From JABMNT01 sp048262655 (lineage in GTDB: Bacteria > Pseudomonadota > Alphaproteobacteria > Rhodospirillales > Casp-alpha2), in contig JBLXEY010000002.1 of the NCBI GenBank assembly GCA_048262655.1, positions 496,001 through 560,000 of the forward strand: a stretch of 64,000 nucleotides of DNA, read 5' to 3'. The position numbers and the translations under genes are program-made. The stretch's first letter is position 1, and every line of letters starts with the position of its first letter. The notes under the pieces were generated by a model, which was not told where the DNA came from, did no database searches, and worked only from the letters and a program-made list of their open reading frames with translations. Of the stretch, positions 27,582 to 36,000 are shown piece by piece.

Positions 27582-29804
27582 TTATGCCGGCGCTGGTTTA
27601 CTTTGTGTCGCGGTTAAAGCAGCAGCGCCGGCGGCACTTTTGCTATCGGCGGAGAGCGTGTCTTCATCCTCTTCAATGGACACACGCATAACCGGTTTTG
27701 CGAACTCGATGCCATTTTCTTCAAACGCTTTTTGGATCGCAACAAAAGCTTCTTTTCGGATCACGAATTGACGCCCCGGTTTGGCCGTAAACTTGGCACG
27801 GATTACAAGCCCATAGTCGTCGATCTCTAACACGCCTTGTGATTTAAACGGCTCGATGAAATCTTCCGCGATATCCGGGTTTTCTAGGAGTTGCTGACCG
27901 ATAAGTTTGAATATCTTCTTTAGTTTTTTAACATCCGTATCAAACGGAACCCGAAATTTGAGCTTCATAATCGCCCAGTCACGAGAAAAATTGGTCAGCG
28001 TTTTAACTTCTCCAAAGGGTACGGTATGCACAGCGCCACGATGGTGGCGAAGCCTGAGAGAGCGAATAGACATTTTTTCAACGACGCCTTTCACCTCACC
28101 AACATCGATGTATTCGCCAAGTCGGAAGGCATCATCAATGAGGAAAAACACACCCGATACGATATCTCGAACCAAAGCTTGGGACCCGAAGCCAATGGCA
28201 AGACCCAGCACTCCAGCACCCGCCAGGACGGGACCAATATCAACACCGAGTGATGCAAGAATGATCATCATCAAAACAATCGAGAGCGCAATTTGCACGG
28301 TACGCCGAAACAACGGCAGCAATGTTCTGACGCGGGATAACCCGGCACCGCCGATTTCACCTCCCCCCTCTTCGCGCCCCTGTGCCGCAGCTTCTGCCGC
28401 TGCAGCGGCATCCTCTTCCGCAATCTTCCGATCAATCACGGTGCGTATGACTTGCCAGATAACATAGGCAACCAGAGACGTGACACCAATCTGCATCAGA
28501 CCTCGTGACAACTCTGCACCAAGCCCCGATTCTGCTATGCTTAAAGGATGGATGCCCCAAGCCGTTGTGATCGTCATGACAGCAACTATCCAGCCAAGGA
28601 TACGCGCTGTTCGCACGACCGCTGCATGTGCGTCATCTCCTATATCCAGATACCGCTTAGCTTCGCGCTCGGCCATTGCATCAAGGCTAGGTAAAACGGC
28701 AAACATACCAATCGTAAACAAACCCGCACCATAGTGCACAAAGGCGTCCGTCAATTCTGCAATGACCAATCCAATCCAGATCATCAGAATAATAAGCGCA
28801 TATAACATTGGCCAGATTTTCGAGAAAGCATTTCTAAAGGCAGAAGCGCTTTCCTCGATTGCAATATCCTGCGCGATCGCCTGGCGCCCGCGAATAGCCG
28901 CGAAGATCAATCCTGCCGTTGTCATTGTGCCAACAATTATCAGCATCAATCCATGCACGTGCCCCGAAATCCCCAGCGTTCCAAAAAGCGCGCAAGTAAA
29001 GAACCCGAAACCGCCAAGCGCTACTGTCACCCCCAACGCTCGATGGAAAAACTTGGCGTCTTCGTTTGTGTAATTGGGCAATCGAATCTGGTCTTGGTTG
29101 GGCGCGAAGAACGCGCTCGAGAAGACAAGAGCTAAACGAAAAATCATGATCGCTGACAAATAGAAGAAAAACGTAATTCGGAATTGTCCGGACGTTTCAA
29201 AAAACAGAAGATACGCGGCAGCCGCCGTACCGGCAAAAACTGCCAACCGAAAAAGTTGTGATGCTGCGATTAACGATAACTTTGCTGCCTTTTGTGCCGA
29301 CGACAAAACGACAGCCGCACCGATGATTGGCGCGGGAAGAACAAGGTAACGGCCGACAACGGCTTCCAAAGTGGCCGACACAAGGAGCACGATAAGGAAA
29401 GCCCCCATAAAGCCCGCAACGGATCCTTCACCACGGGCATCTGTGAAACGCTGCCATGCCATCGGGAAAACGCCGGGAAGCTCGACGACCGCTTGCCCTA
29501 TACCGGTGAGTTGTTCGCCGATTTGACCGAGGGTGCGTTGCAAACGATAGACAAAAATCGCCGGGTTGAAACCTTCGACATTTCCGGCGGCTACCGCCTC
29601 GCTTGCTTTGAGGCGACTTATCAAAACTTGCCGCACTTCCTTATCGGTTAACAAAGGAACCGCTGCTTCGATTTGCTCAGGTGTCAGGCCGTCCAGAGGG
29701 GCGTTTCCGGCACTTTGTGCAACCGATGATGATGTCTGCCCAAAAAGAAAAACGGCCAGAAACAAGACACCGAAAAAAGACGCTATTTTGCCTAAGTTAC
29801 GCAT
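27582..29804 (-). CDS. Large mechanosensitive ion channel of the MscS family
   Basis: MscS-type channels open under membrane tension to release solutes during hypo-osmotic shock. The 740-residue protein has a signal peptide (MRNLGKIASFFGVLFLAVFLFG), a periplasmic helical N-terminal region, many transmembrane segments, and the MscS pore and beta domain with LAIGFGSQALVRDIVSGVFF about 190 residues from the end. The Ala/Glu-rich cytoplasmic linker (EEDAAAAAEAAAQGREEGG) is unusual. The ATG at 29804 has an AGGGGGG ribosome-binding site; a TTG at 29825 is less likely. It resembles the larger YbiO/YnaI-type channels rather than short MscS. Confidence 0.9.
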   Translation of the reverse strand: MRNLGKIASFFGVLFLAVFLFGQTSSSVAQSAGNAPLDGLTPEQIEAAVPLLTDKEVRQVLISRLKASEAVAAGNVEGFNPAIFVYRLQRTLGQIGEQLTGIGQAVVELPGVFPMAWQRFTDARGEGSVAGFMGAFLIVLLVSATLEAVVGRYLVLPAPIIGAAVVLSSAQKAAKLSLIAASQLFRLAVFAGTAAAAYLLFFETSGQFRITFFFYLSAIMIFRLALVFSSAFFAPNQDQIRLPNYTNEDAKFFHRALGVTVALGGFGFFTCALFGTLGISGHVHGLMLIIVGTMTTAGLIFAAIRGRQAIAQDIAIEESASAFRNAFSKIWPMLYALIILMIWIGLVIAELTDAFVHYGAGLFTIGMFAVLPSLDAMAEREAKRYLDIGDDAHAAVVRTARILGWIVAVMTITTAWGIHPLSIAESGLGAELSRGLMQIGVTSLVAYVIWQVIRTVIDRKIAEEDAAAAAEAAAQGREEGGGEIGGAGLSRVRTLLPLFRRTVQIALSIVLMMIILASLGVDIGPVLAGAGVLGLAIGFGSQALVRDIVSGVFFLIDDAFRLGEYIDVGEVKGVVEKMSIRSLRLRHHRGAVHTVPFGEVKTLTNFSRDWAIMKLKFRVPFDTDVKKLKKIFKLIGQQLLENPDIAEDFIEPFKSQGVLEIDDYGLVIRAKFTAKPGRQFVIRKEAFVAIQKAFEENGIEFAKPVMRVSIEEDEDTLSADSKSAAGAAALTATQSKPAPA

Positions 29805-29904
29805 AAGATCCCCCCTGCTATACAAAGACTAGTTTAGCCACACCTTTTTCGTTTAGCAGTATCAAATACTGGGCATCTCGTGATTGTGATGATGCAAACT
29901 CGAC

Positions 29905-30762
29905 TTATATGCCCTGGATCAGCGGATCAACAAGGCGATCAGCGTCTTGCGGGGAAACGTTGACCCCCGTATAGGTCGCGAACGTTCTGACCGCCATGTA
30001 CTTGAACAAACTAAAGCCCGTCAGGCATTTAAGGTTATTCGACTTGGCGACTTCCATGAACTGCGTCCAAACGGGCGTATAGATGGCATCAAACACCCAT
30101 GTTTGTGGGCCTATGTCCAAGGCATCAAACGCCATTCCCGGATACTGCTTCATACCCAAGGCCGTTGCATTTACCAGCCCGTCCGCATTTTGCACAAAAG
30201 ACCTGGCCTCTTCCATTGGCACGGCGTGGGCCCGCGATCCTGTCGGGTCTGCAACCGCGACAACAGCTTGCGCTTTTTCGTATTCCAGATCCCAAATCGT
30301 CAGCTCTTCGGCGCCAAGCTCGATCAGAGCGACTGCAATCGCACGTGACACCCCGCCTGCCCCGGCCATGGCAACTTTACCAGGTTTGCGATCGGCAAAC
30401 TGCGCTTGCCAGGCTGCGACAAACCCACTGTAGTCTGTATTATAGGCGCGAACCGAGGCCCGTGTGTCGCCTCCATTAAAAATCAGGGTATTTGAAGCTC
30501 CCATATGAGTTGGAGCCCCGGTTAGGTGTCCGACATAATCTGCCGCCGCAACTTTGTAGGGATGTGTTACCGTAACACCTGTCCAGCCTTCAGCCATTTT
30601 CGCTTCAACACAGCGGACAAAATCAAAATCTTCGATCATTGCCGTGTCAATCAGTTCGAAGGAAAAGTCGATACCATTCAGTTGGCAGAGCGCCTCCAGG
30701 GCGAAAGGCAAGCGAGTTCGTTGAATGTTGGCACCAATAAGCCCGGCATTTAATGCGTCCAC
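29905..30762 (-). CDS. aroE: Shikimate dehydrogenase family protein with atypical substrate motif
   Basis: AroE reduces 3-dehydroshikimate to shikimate with NADPH. The 285-residue protein has the catalytic Lys K70 (THPYK) and Asp D110 (NTDYSG). The Rossmann glycine motif is MAGAGGVSRA and the C-terminal conserved segment is GFSLFKYMAVRTF. The usual SxS shikimate-binding loop near residue 14 is replaced by GANIQRTRLPFALE, closer to the SRT-type loop of actinobacterial quinate/shikimate dehydrogenases. Quinate or another substrate is therefore possible. Start is GTG at 30762 with AGGA upstream. It follows the DUF2155 gene by 22 bases. Confidence 0.78.
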   Translation of the reverse strand: MDALNAGLIGANIQRTRLPFALEALCQLNGIDFSFELIDTAMIEDFDFVRCVEAKMAEGWTGVTVTHPYKVAAADYVGHLTGAPTHMGASNTLIFNGGDTRASVRAYNTDYSGFVAAWQAQFADRKPGKVAMAGAGGVSRAIAVALIELGAEELTIWDLEYEKAQAVVAVADPTGSRAHAVPMEEARSFVQNADGLVNATALGMKQYPGMAFDALDIGPQTWVFDAIYTPVWTQFMEVAKSNNLKCLTGFSLFKYMAVRTFATYTGVNVSPQDADRLVDPLIQGI

Positions 30763-30784
30763 AATGAGGTCCTGCTAATCGTTT

Positions 30785-31237
30785 TTAATTCGGTTTAGTG
30801 CCTGGCTCTGATGCTTCGATCTCATCGCCAGCGCAATCGAGGACCCAGACATCATAGACAGGGTGTTCGAGGGCCGACAGTGCCGGACTGGATGCAAACA
30901 TCCAACCCCGAAATAAGTTTTGCGTTGGCTCCCCATTCCGCACTTCGGAGATATCAACAAACGCCGAGCTTTCCGGTGTCTCTTCCGGTGGGCGCTTGTC
31001 GCAGCGACGGGCGATGATCTCAAGTGTACCAAACCGCACAACGGTTCCAAGCGGAGCCTCAAACGTATAGACACGGGCCGTTACCTTATCCAACCCCTGA
31101 AAGACAGCAGTGTTGTATGGAATTGCCATTGCTGACACTGAGAACAAAAGCGCCAGTATTGAACAAACGACAGCCAACAGCATTCGATGACTGTAAGGAC
31201 CGCGACCTCGCAACAGCTGAAAACTGGGTAAAGTCAT
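30785..31237 (-). CDS. DUF2155 domain-containing secreted protein
   Basis: A 150-residue protein of unknown function typical of alphaproteobacteria. After a basic N-terminus it has one hydrophobic segment (MLLAVVCSILALLFSVSAMA), probably a signal peptide. The DUF2155 core follows (TAVFQGLDKVTARVYTFEAPLGT, EIIARRCDKRPPEETPESSAFVDI, LFRGWMFASSPALSALEHPVYDVWVLDC), with two conserved cysteines. It lies downstream of two MlaD-like genes. In many relatives it sits near accBC-aat, from which it is separated here by about 8.7 kb. Confidence 0.88.
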   Translation of the reverse strand: MTLPSFQLLRGRGPYSHRMLLAVVCSILALLFSVSAMAIPYNTAVFQGLDKVTARVYTFEAPLGTVVRFGTLEIIARRCDKRPPEETPESSAFVDISEVRNGEPTQNLFRGWMFASSPALSALEHPVYDVWVLDCAGDEIEASEPGTKPN

Positions 31238-31254
31238 ACTAAGAGGCGTACCGC

Positions 31255-31710
31255 TTACTTATCTGAGCCACCGGTTGCCAGAAAAATAATTTCTCCAACC
31301 TGATCTTCCAAAGATCGAAAATCTCTGGTTTGGGAAATTTCTCCGCCTGCCTTGATCAATTCTTTTGAACTGCCCGGCGTCAAATTGACGTATTTCCCAC
31401 CGACTATTCCTTCGCTACCGATAGATGCCACGGTATCATCAGGCAGTTGGATATCTTTTCGAATAGACATATCAATCACCGCATCAAAAGTATCGGGGTC
31501 CAGACGGCTTTCCGTCACGGTACCAACCTTAATGCCGCTGACACGGACATCACTACCCGTCGAAAGCCCGCCAATTTTAAAAAACTTAGCGCTCAACTGA
31601 TAACCTTTGATCGACTGAACCTGGGCCGTTGTGTATGCAAAATAAACAAACATACCCGCAACCAGCAAAACCACAGCCCCCAAGATTGTCTCAACCGCGT
31701 TGCGTTTCAT
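31255..31710 (-). CDS. mlaD: MlaD-like MCE-domain phospholipid transport protein (copy 1)
   Basis: MlaD is the membrane-anchored substrate-binding subunit of the MlaFEDB system, which moves phospholipids between outer and inner membranes. The 151 residues comprise one N-terminal membrane anchor (ETILGAVVLLVAGMFVYFAYT) and a single MCE domain (about 37-115: YQLSAKFFKIGGLSTGSDVRV, SEGIVGGKYVNLTPG). A short helical tail follows. mlaE, mlaF and mlaB are not in this window. It is 16 bases downstream of a second MCE gene. Confidence 0.88.
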   Translation of the reverse strand: MKRNAVETILGAVVLLVAGMFVYFAYTTAQVQSIKGYQLSAKFFKIGGLSTGSDVRVSGIKVGTVTESRLDPDTFDAVIDMSIRKDIQLPDDTVASIGSEGIVGGKYVNLTPGSSKELIKAGGEISQTRDFRSLEDQVGEIIFLATGGSDK

Positions 31711-31726
31711 TTACCCATGCTCCCTG

Positions 31727-32215
31727 CTAATTCGCATTTCCGTCGCGCTCCAATCTTTTCGCCTGTGCTGCTTTGCCTTCCGATATGATCAAGTCCAGCA
31801 ATTCGCTGACAATGACCGCATCCTGGGTCAGCACAATCTCATCACCGGTCTCCAGAACTTGTTCTTCAGCACCGGGCTCCAGAACAACAAATTTTCCACC
31901 GAAAAGACCATCCGTATGAATAGCTGCTGATGTATCTGTCGGATAAGGAAACTCGGACATGATATCAAGGGTCACAATCGCCCTGAACTCAGGATCAATA
32001 TCCATCTTGGCAACAGTGCCAACTTTCACTCCACCCATCCGCACATCACTGCCAATGGATAACCCATCAACCTTATTAAACTTTGCAACAACACGTTTGG
32101 AGGTATCACTTAGCTTCTCGGTTGAGCCATGCCCTTGGTTCATGAATGCCAGAGCGCCAATAATCAACGCAACCGTCACCGCTCCGATTGATATTTCTTT
32201 ATGCTCTGAATTCAA
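31727..32215 (-). CDS. MlaD-like MCE-domain protein (copy 2)
   Basis: A 162-residue paralogue of the adjacent MlaD with the same layout: a short N-terminal anchor (EISIGAVTVALIIGALAFM), then an MCE domain (KFNKVDGLSIGSDVRMGGVKVG, TDGLFGGKFVVLEPGAEEQV) and a longer charged tail. The anchor is weaker and begins with charged residues. The only plausible start is TTG at 32215; a nearby ATG in another frame stops after five codons. It probably forms mixed or homo-hexamers with copy 1, by analogy with MCE proteins. Confidence 0.82.
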   Translation of the reverse strand: MNSEHKEISIGAVTVALIIGALAFMNQGHGSTEKLSDTSKRVVAKFNKVDGLSIGSDVRMGGVKVGTVAKMDIDPEFRAIVTLDIMSEFPYPTDTSAAIHTDGLFGGKFVVLEPGAEEQVLETGDEIVLTQDAVIVSELLDLIISEGKAAQAKRLERDGNAN

Positions 32216-32266
32216 TGCCTGTCTCTCATGTTCAATGGGTTTCGAACGCGCACGTCCGCCATTGCC

Positions 32267-32623
32267 CTATTCAGGTTTCCAAGCTTCATAGTCGCCCGTT
32301 GCTGCGGCGCGGTGGCTGCCATTGTAGGCGTGCCCTGCGGGACGGTAGGCTTGCGAGGTGCCGGTCAAATTCTCAACGTGTTCTTTCTGCCACTCCGGCG
32401 CGCGCGTCGATTGCTCCGTTAAAGGCTCTTCAGACGTATGATGCAACCACGCATGCCACTCTGGCGGAATCCGCGACGCTTCGACTTCACCTTTATAAAG
32501 AACCCATCGCCGTTGCTTGCCGTAGAGGGAATCCCCCTTGCCTTTATAGTATCGATTCCCGAATTCATCGGTGCCAACATTTTCACCCTTGAACCACGTA
32601 TATAATAGCGTGCCGATATGCAT
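32267..32623 (-). CDS. NADH:ubiquinone oxidoreductase subunit NDUFA12 family protein
   Basis: A 118-residue homologue of the mitochondrial complex I accessory subunit NDUFA12 (B17.2), found in alphaproteobacterial complex I. The signature is clear: GTLLYTWFKGENVGTDEFGN, YYKGKG, RRWVLYKGEVEASRIPPEWHAWLHH. It starts an inferred operon NDUFA12-mlaD2-mlaD1-DUF2155-aroE, about 24 kb away from the nuo operon that encodes its partners. A soluble peripheral-arm location is expected from the mitochondrial structure. Confidence 0.93.
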   Translation of the reverse strand: MHIGTLLYTWFKGENVGTDEFGNRYYKGKGDSLYGKQRRWVLYKGEVEASRIPPEWHAWLHHTSEEPLTEQSTRAPEWQKEHVENLTGTSQAYRPAGHAYNGSHRAAATGDYEAWKPE

Positions 32624-32727
32624 AAGATTTCTAAACCTTGTTTAAAGCCTTTGGCACAGCCAATAATGCTGCGCTTGAATGTGATTAATATCGCATTTGA
32701 AGACGGCCCCGTCCAGACCTGCGACAC

Positions 32728-32743
32728 ACACCATATATAGGTG
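32728..32743. promoter_or_regulatory. Isolated NrdR-box-like palindrome
   Basis: ACACCATATATAGGTG resembles the NrdR consensus acaCwAtATaTwGtgt with three mismatches, and ACACC/GGTGT arms are symmetric about ATATATA. It is 143 bases upstream of the tandem pair, so its role is doubtful. Confidence 0.35.
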
Positions 32744-32870
32744 TTGATAGGCGACCAAAAAAAATTGTGACTTTTTTTGCAGCGCTGTTTTGACCTCTAC
32801 CAGCCACAAGGAATTGCGATTCGATGGCGGAATTCAGCGATTTCTCAGGCCTTCTCTGCACTCTCAAAAA

Positions 32871-32918
32871 GCACCATATACAGTGATCTTTTGCGCCAGC
32901 ACCTACGATATATAGTAA
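32871..32918. promoter_or_regulatory. nrdJ: Tandem NrdR-box-like sites upstream of nrdJ
   Basis: GCACCATATACAGTGA (32871-32886) and CTACGATATATAGTAA (32903-32918) both approximate the 16-bp NrdR box. They start 32 bases apart, the spacing typical of paired boxes on the same DNA face. A TATACT hexamer adjoins the second box at 32919, so binding would cover the promoter. Confidence 0.55.
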
Positions 32919-33089
32919 TATACTGTTGCGCATTTTTTTTCGTTGGAGTAGATTTCTCCTCGTTGCACCTGGGCAGACACGACAATTCTTAAACGTGTAT
33001 TTAAGGACGTCCGCGTTCTCTGTACCGCAGCGTTGGGGGGCCCTAGCGGCCAATTTATAGTAACATTTAAGACACGACACGGGGAACAA

Positions 33090-36000
33090 ATGCGCATTTC
33101 GCGGTACTTCACAAAGCAAGATCAGTCACGTTACCAGGATTTCGAATTTCGGCAGACGGCCAGCGAGATACGCAACCCGGATGGGTCCATCGTATTTCAA
33201 CTCAATAACCTAGAAGTTCCCGCAGGGTGGTCGCAGGTTGCAAGTGATGTTTTGGCGCAGAAGTACTTCCGCAAGGCGGGTATCCCGTCGCGTTTGAAGA
33301 AGTTTGAAGAAAACTCCGTCCCGTCCTGGCTTTGGCGCAGTGTACCCGACGAAGACGCCTTGTCTAAATTACCCATTGAAGAACGCGAACGCGGCGAATC
33401 AAGTGCCAAGGAAGTCTTTGACCGTCTTGCCGGCACTTGGACCTATTGGGGTTGGAAAGGTGGTTATTTCGATTCTGAAGAAGACGCCCGGGCTTATTTC
33501 GACGAGATGTGCTATATCTTGTGTGCGCAACGGGGTGCACCCAATTCACCACAGTGGTTTAATACGGGAATGCATTGGGCTTACGGCATTGATGGCCCGG
33601 CCCAAGGTCACCACTATGTCGACTTCAAGACAGGCAAAATGGTCAAGTCTGAGTCCGCTTATGAACATCCCCAGCCCCACGCCTGTTTCATTCAATCCGT
33701 AAGCGACGATCTGGTTAATGACGGTGGCATTATGGACCTTTGGACGCGGGAAGCACGTTTGTTCAAATATGGTTCTGGTACGGGTTCCAATTTCTCTCAA
33801 ATTCGTGGCGATGGTGAACCGCTCTCAGGCGGCGGAAAATCATCTGGTTTGATGAGCTTCTTGAAAATTGGCGACCGGGCGGCCGGCGCGATCAAGTCCG
33901 GCGGCACAACACGTCGTGCTGCGAAGATGGTTGTTGTCGACATTGATCACCCGGACGTTGGCCAGTTTATCCGCTGGAAAGTCCAGGAAGAGCAAAAGGT
34001 TGCTGCCCTTGTCGCTGGCTCGAAGATGGCCAGCAAGTACCTGAGTGAAGTCATGGAAGCCTGTCAGAACCGGGATATGGATGAGGACAAACGCTTCGAT
34101 CCAAAAGAAAATCCGCTTCTGAAAAAGGCAATTCTGGCAACGCGCAAAGCCATGGTTCCTGAAAGCTATGTACAGCGTGTCATTCAGTATGCTCAGCAAG
34201 GATTTACGGAAATTGATTTCCCAACCTACGACACAGACTGGGATTCCGAAGCCTATATGACTGTTGCTGGACAGAATTCAAATAATTCCATTCGTGTCAC
34301 CGATGATTTCCTCGACAAAGTCCTGACAGATGGCGACTGGAACTTGATCCGCCGAAAAGACGGCGTTGTTTCAGAAACAATCAAAGCCCGCGATCTATGG
34401 AACGATATTGGTGAGTCTGCTTGGGCTTCTGCAGACCCCGGCCTCCAGTTTGATACGACCATTAACGATTGGCACACTTGTAAGGCCAGTGGCCGGATTA
34501 ACGCGTCGAACCCGTGTTCAGAATACATGTTCCTTGACGACACCGCCTGTAATTTGGCCTCTATCAACTTACTGAATTACATGAAGGAAGATGGCAACTT
34601 TAACGTGCCAGCCTTCGAACATTCCGTTCGGCTTTGGACGATGACTCTAGAGATTTCTGTCTTGATGGCCCAGTTCCCCTCAGAGCAGATTGCCAAACTC
34701 TCCTATGAGTTCCGGACTCTCGGCCTTGGCTTTGCCAACATCGGCGGTTACTTGATGGCTTCGGGAATCCCCTACGATTCAGATCAGGGACGTGCAATTT
34801 GTGGCGCGATCTCAGCCATCATGACCGGTGTCTCCTACGAAACGTCCGCGGAAATGGCTGGAGAGCTAGGTGCATTCCCTCGCTATGATGAAAACAAAGA
34901 CCACATGCTTCGGGTCATTCGCAACCATCAACGGGCTTCACATGGTCTGGAAACCGGTTACGAAGATCTAGCGGTTACACCGGTTGCCTTGAAGGCAAGC
35001 GATTGCGGTGATCAGGATCTCGCCGATGCGGCCAGCGCCGCATGGGATCGCGCACTCGCAAAGGGTGAGGCCAATGGCTACCGCAATGCACAGGTTTCCG
35101 TTGTTGCCCCGACCGGCACAATCGGTCTGGTAATGGATTGTGACACCACAGGGATCGAACCTGACTTCGCTTTGGTGAAATTCAAGAAACTTGCTGGTGG
35201 CGGTTACTTCAAAATCATTAACCGCATGGTTCCATCTGCCCTGGCCAAACTCGGATATTCCGAAGATCAAGTTCAGGAAATGATCAACTATGCAGTTGGC
35301 CATGGAACGCTTAAAGATGCGCCTGGAATCAGCCTTGAAAAGCTACGTTCATTAAAGTTCACGGATGAAGCGATTAACAAGGTTGAATCTGCGCTTGGTG
35401 AAGCTTTCGATATTCGGTTCGTCTTCAACAAATGGACCCTTGGAGAAGAGTTCTGCACGCAGGTTCTCGGCATTGATGCCGCCAAACTTGAAGATGTAAC
35501 GCATGACGTTTTAAGTACGCTTGGCTTTTCCAAGCAGGAAATTGAGGACGCGAACACATTTGTTTGTGGGGCAATGACGCTGGAAGGTGCGCCGTATATG
35601 AAAGACGAGCACCTGCCCGTCTTTGATTGTGCAAACGCCTGTGGCCGAATTGGCAAACGCTTCTTGAGTGTCGGCAGCCACATTAAAATGATGGCGGCAT
35701 CGCAACCATTCATTTCCGGCGCGATCTCCAAGACGATTAACATGCCGAATTCAGCAACGATTGAAGACTGTAAAGACGCTTATATGCAGTCCTGGAGATT
35801 GGGGGTCAAAGCCAACGCCTTGTACCGCGATGGCTCTAAACTGTCTCAGCCGCTGCAATCATCCCTCATTGACGATGTCGATATGGATGAGGAAACGTTG
35901 CAGGACAAAGTCGCAGATGCCCCTGCCTCTATTCGTGCGGAAGTTGTTGCTGAACGTATTGTTGAGCGGTTCATAACCGAGCGCGTCCGGCCACCACATC

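Larger units (their letters stand above)
32624..33089. other. Divergent intergenic region between NDUFA12 and nrdJ
   Basis: A 466-base AT-rich region with no supported gene. It contains three NrdR-box-like sequences (listed separately) near the nrdJ side and middle, several TATATA stretches, and a long leader before the nrdJ ATG. I found no cobalamin-riboswitch-like conserved B12 box by eye. Confidence 0.6.

Noticed and set aside
32624..33089. Cobalamin riboswitch before nrdJ
   Set aside because: Expected for some B12-linked genes, but I could not find a B12-box-like conserved segment or the surrounding helices by eye.
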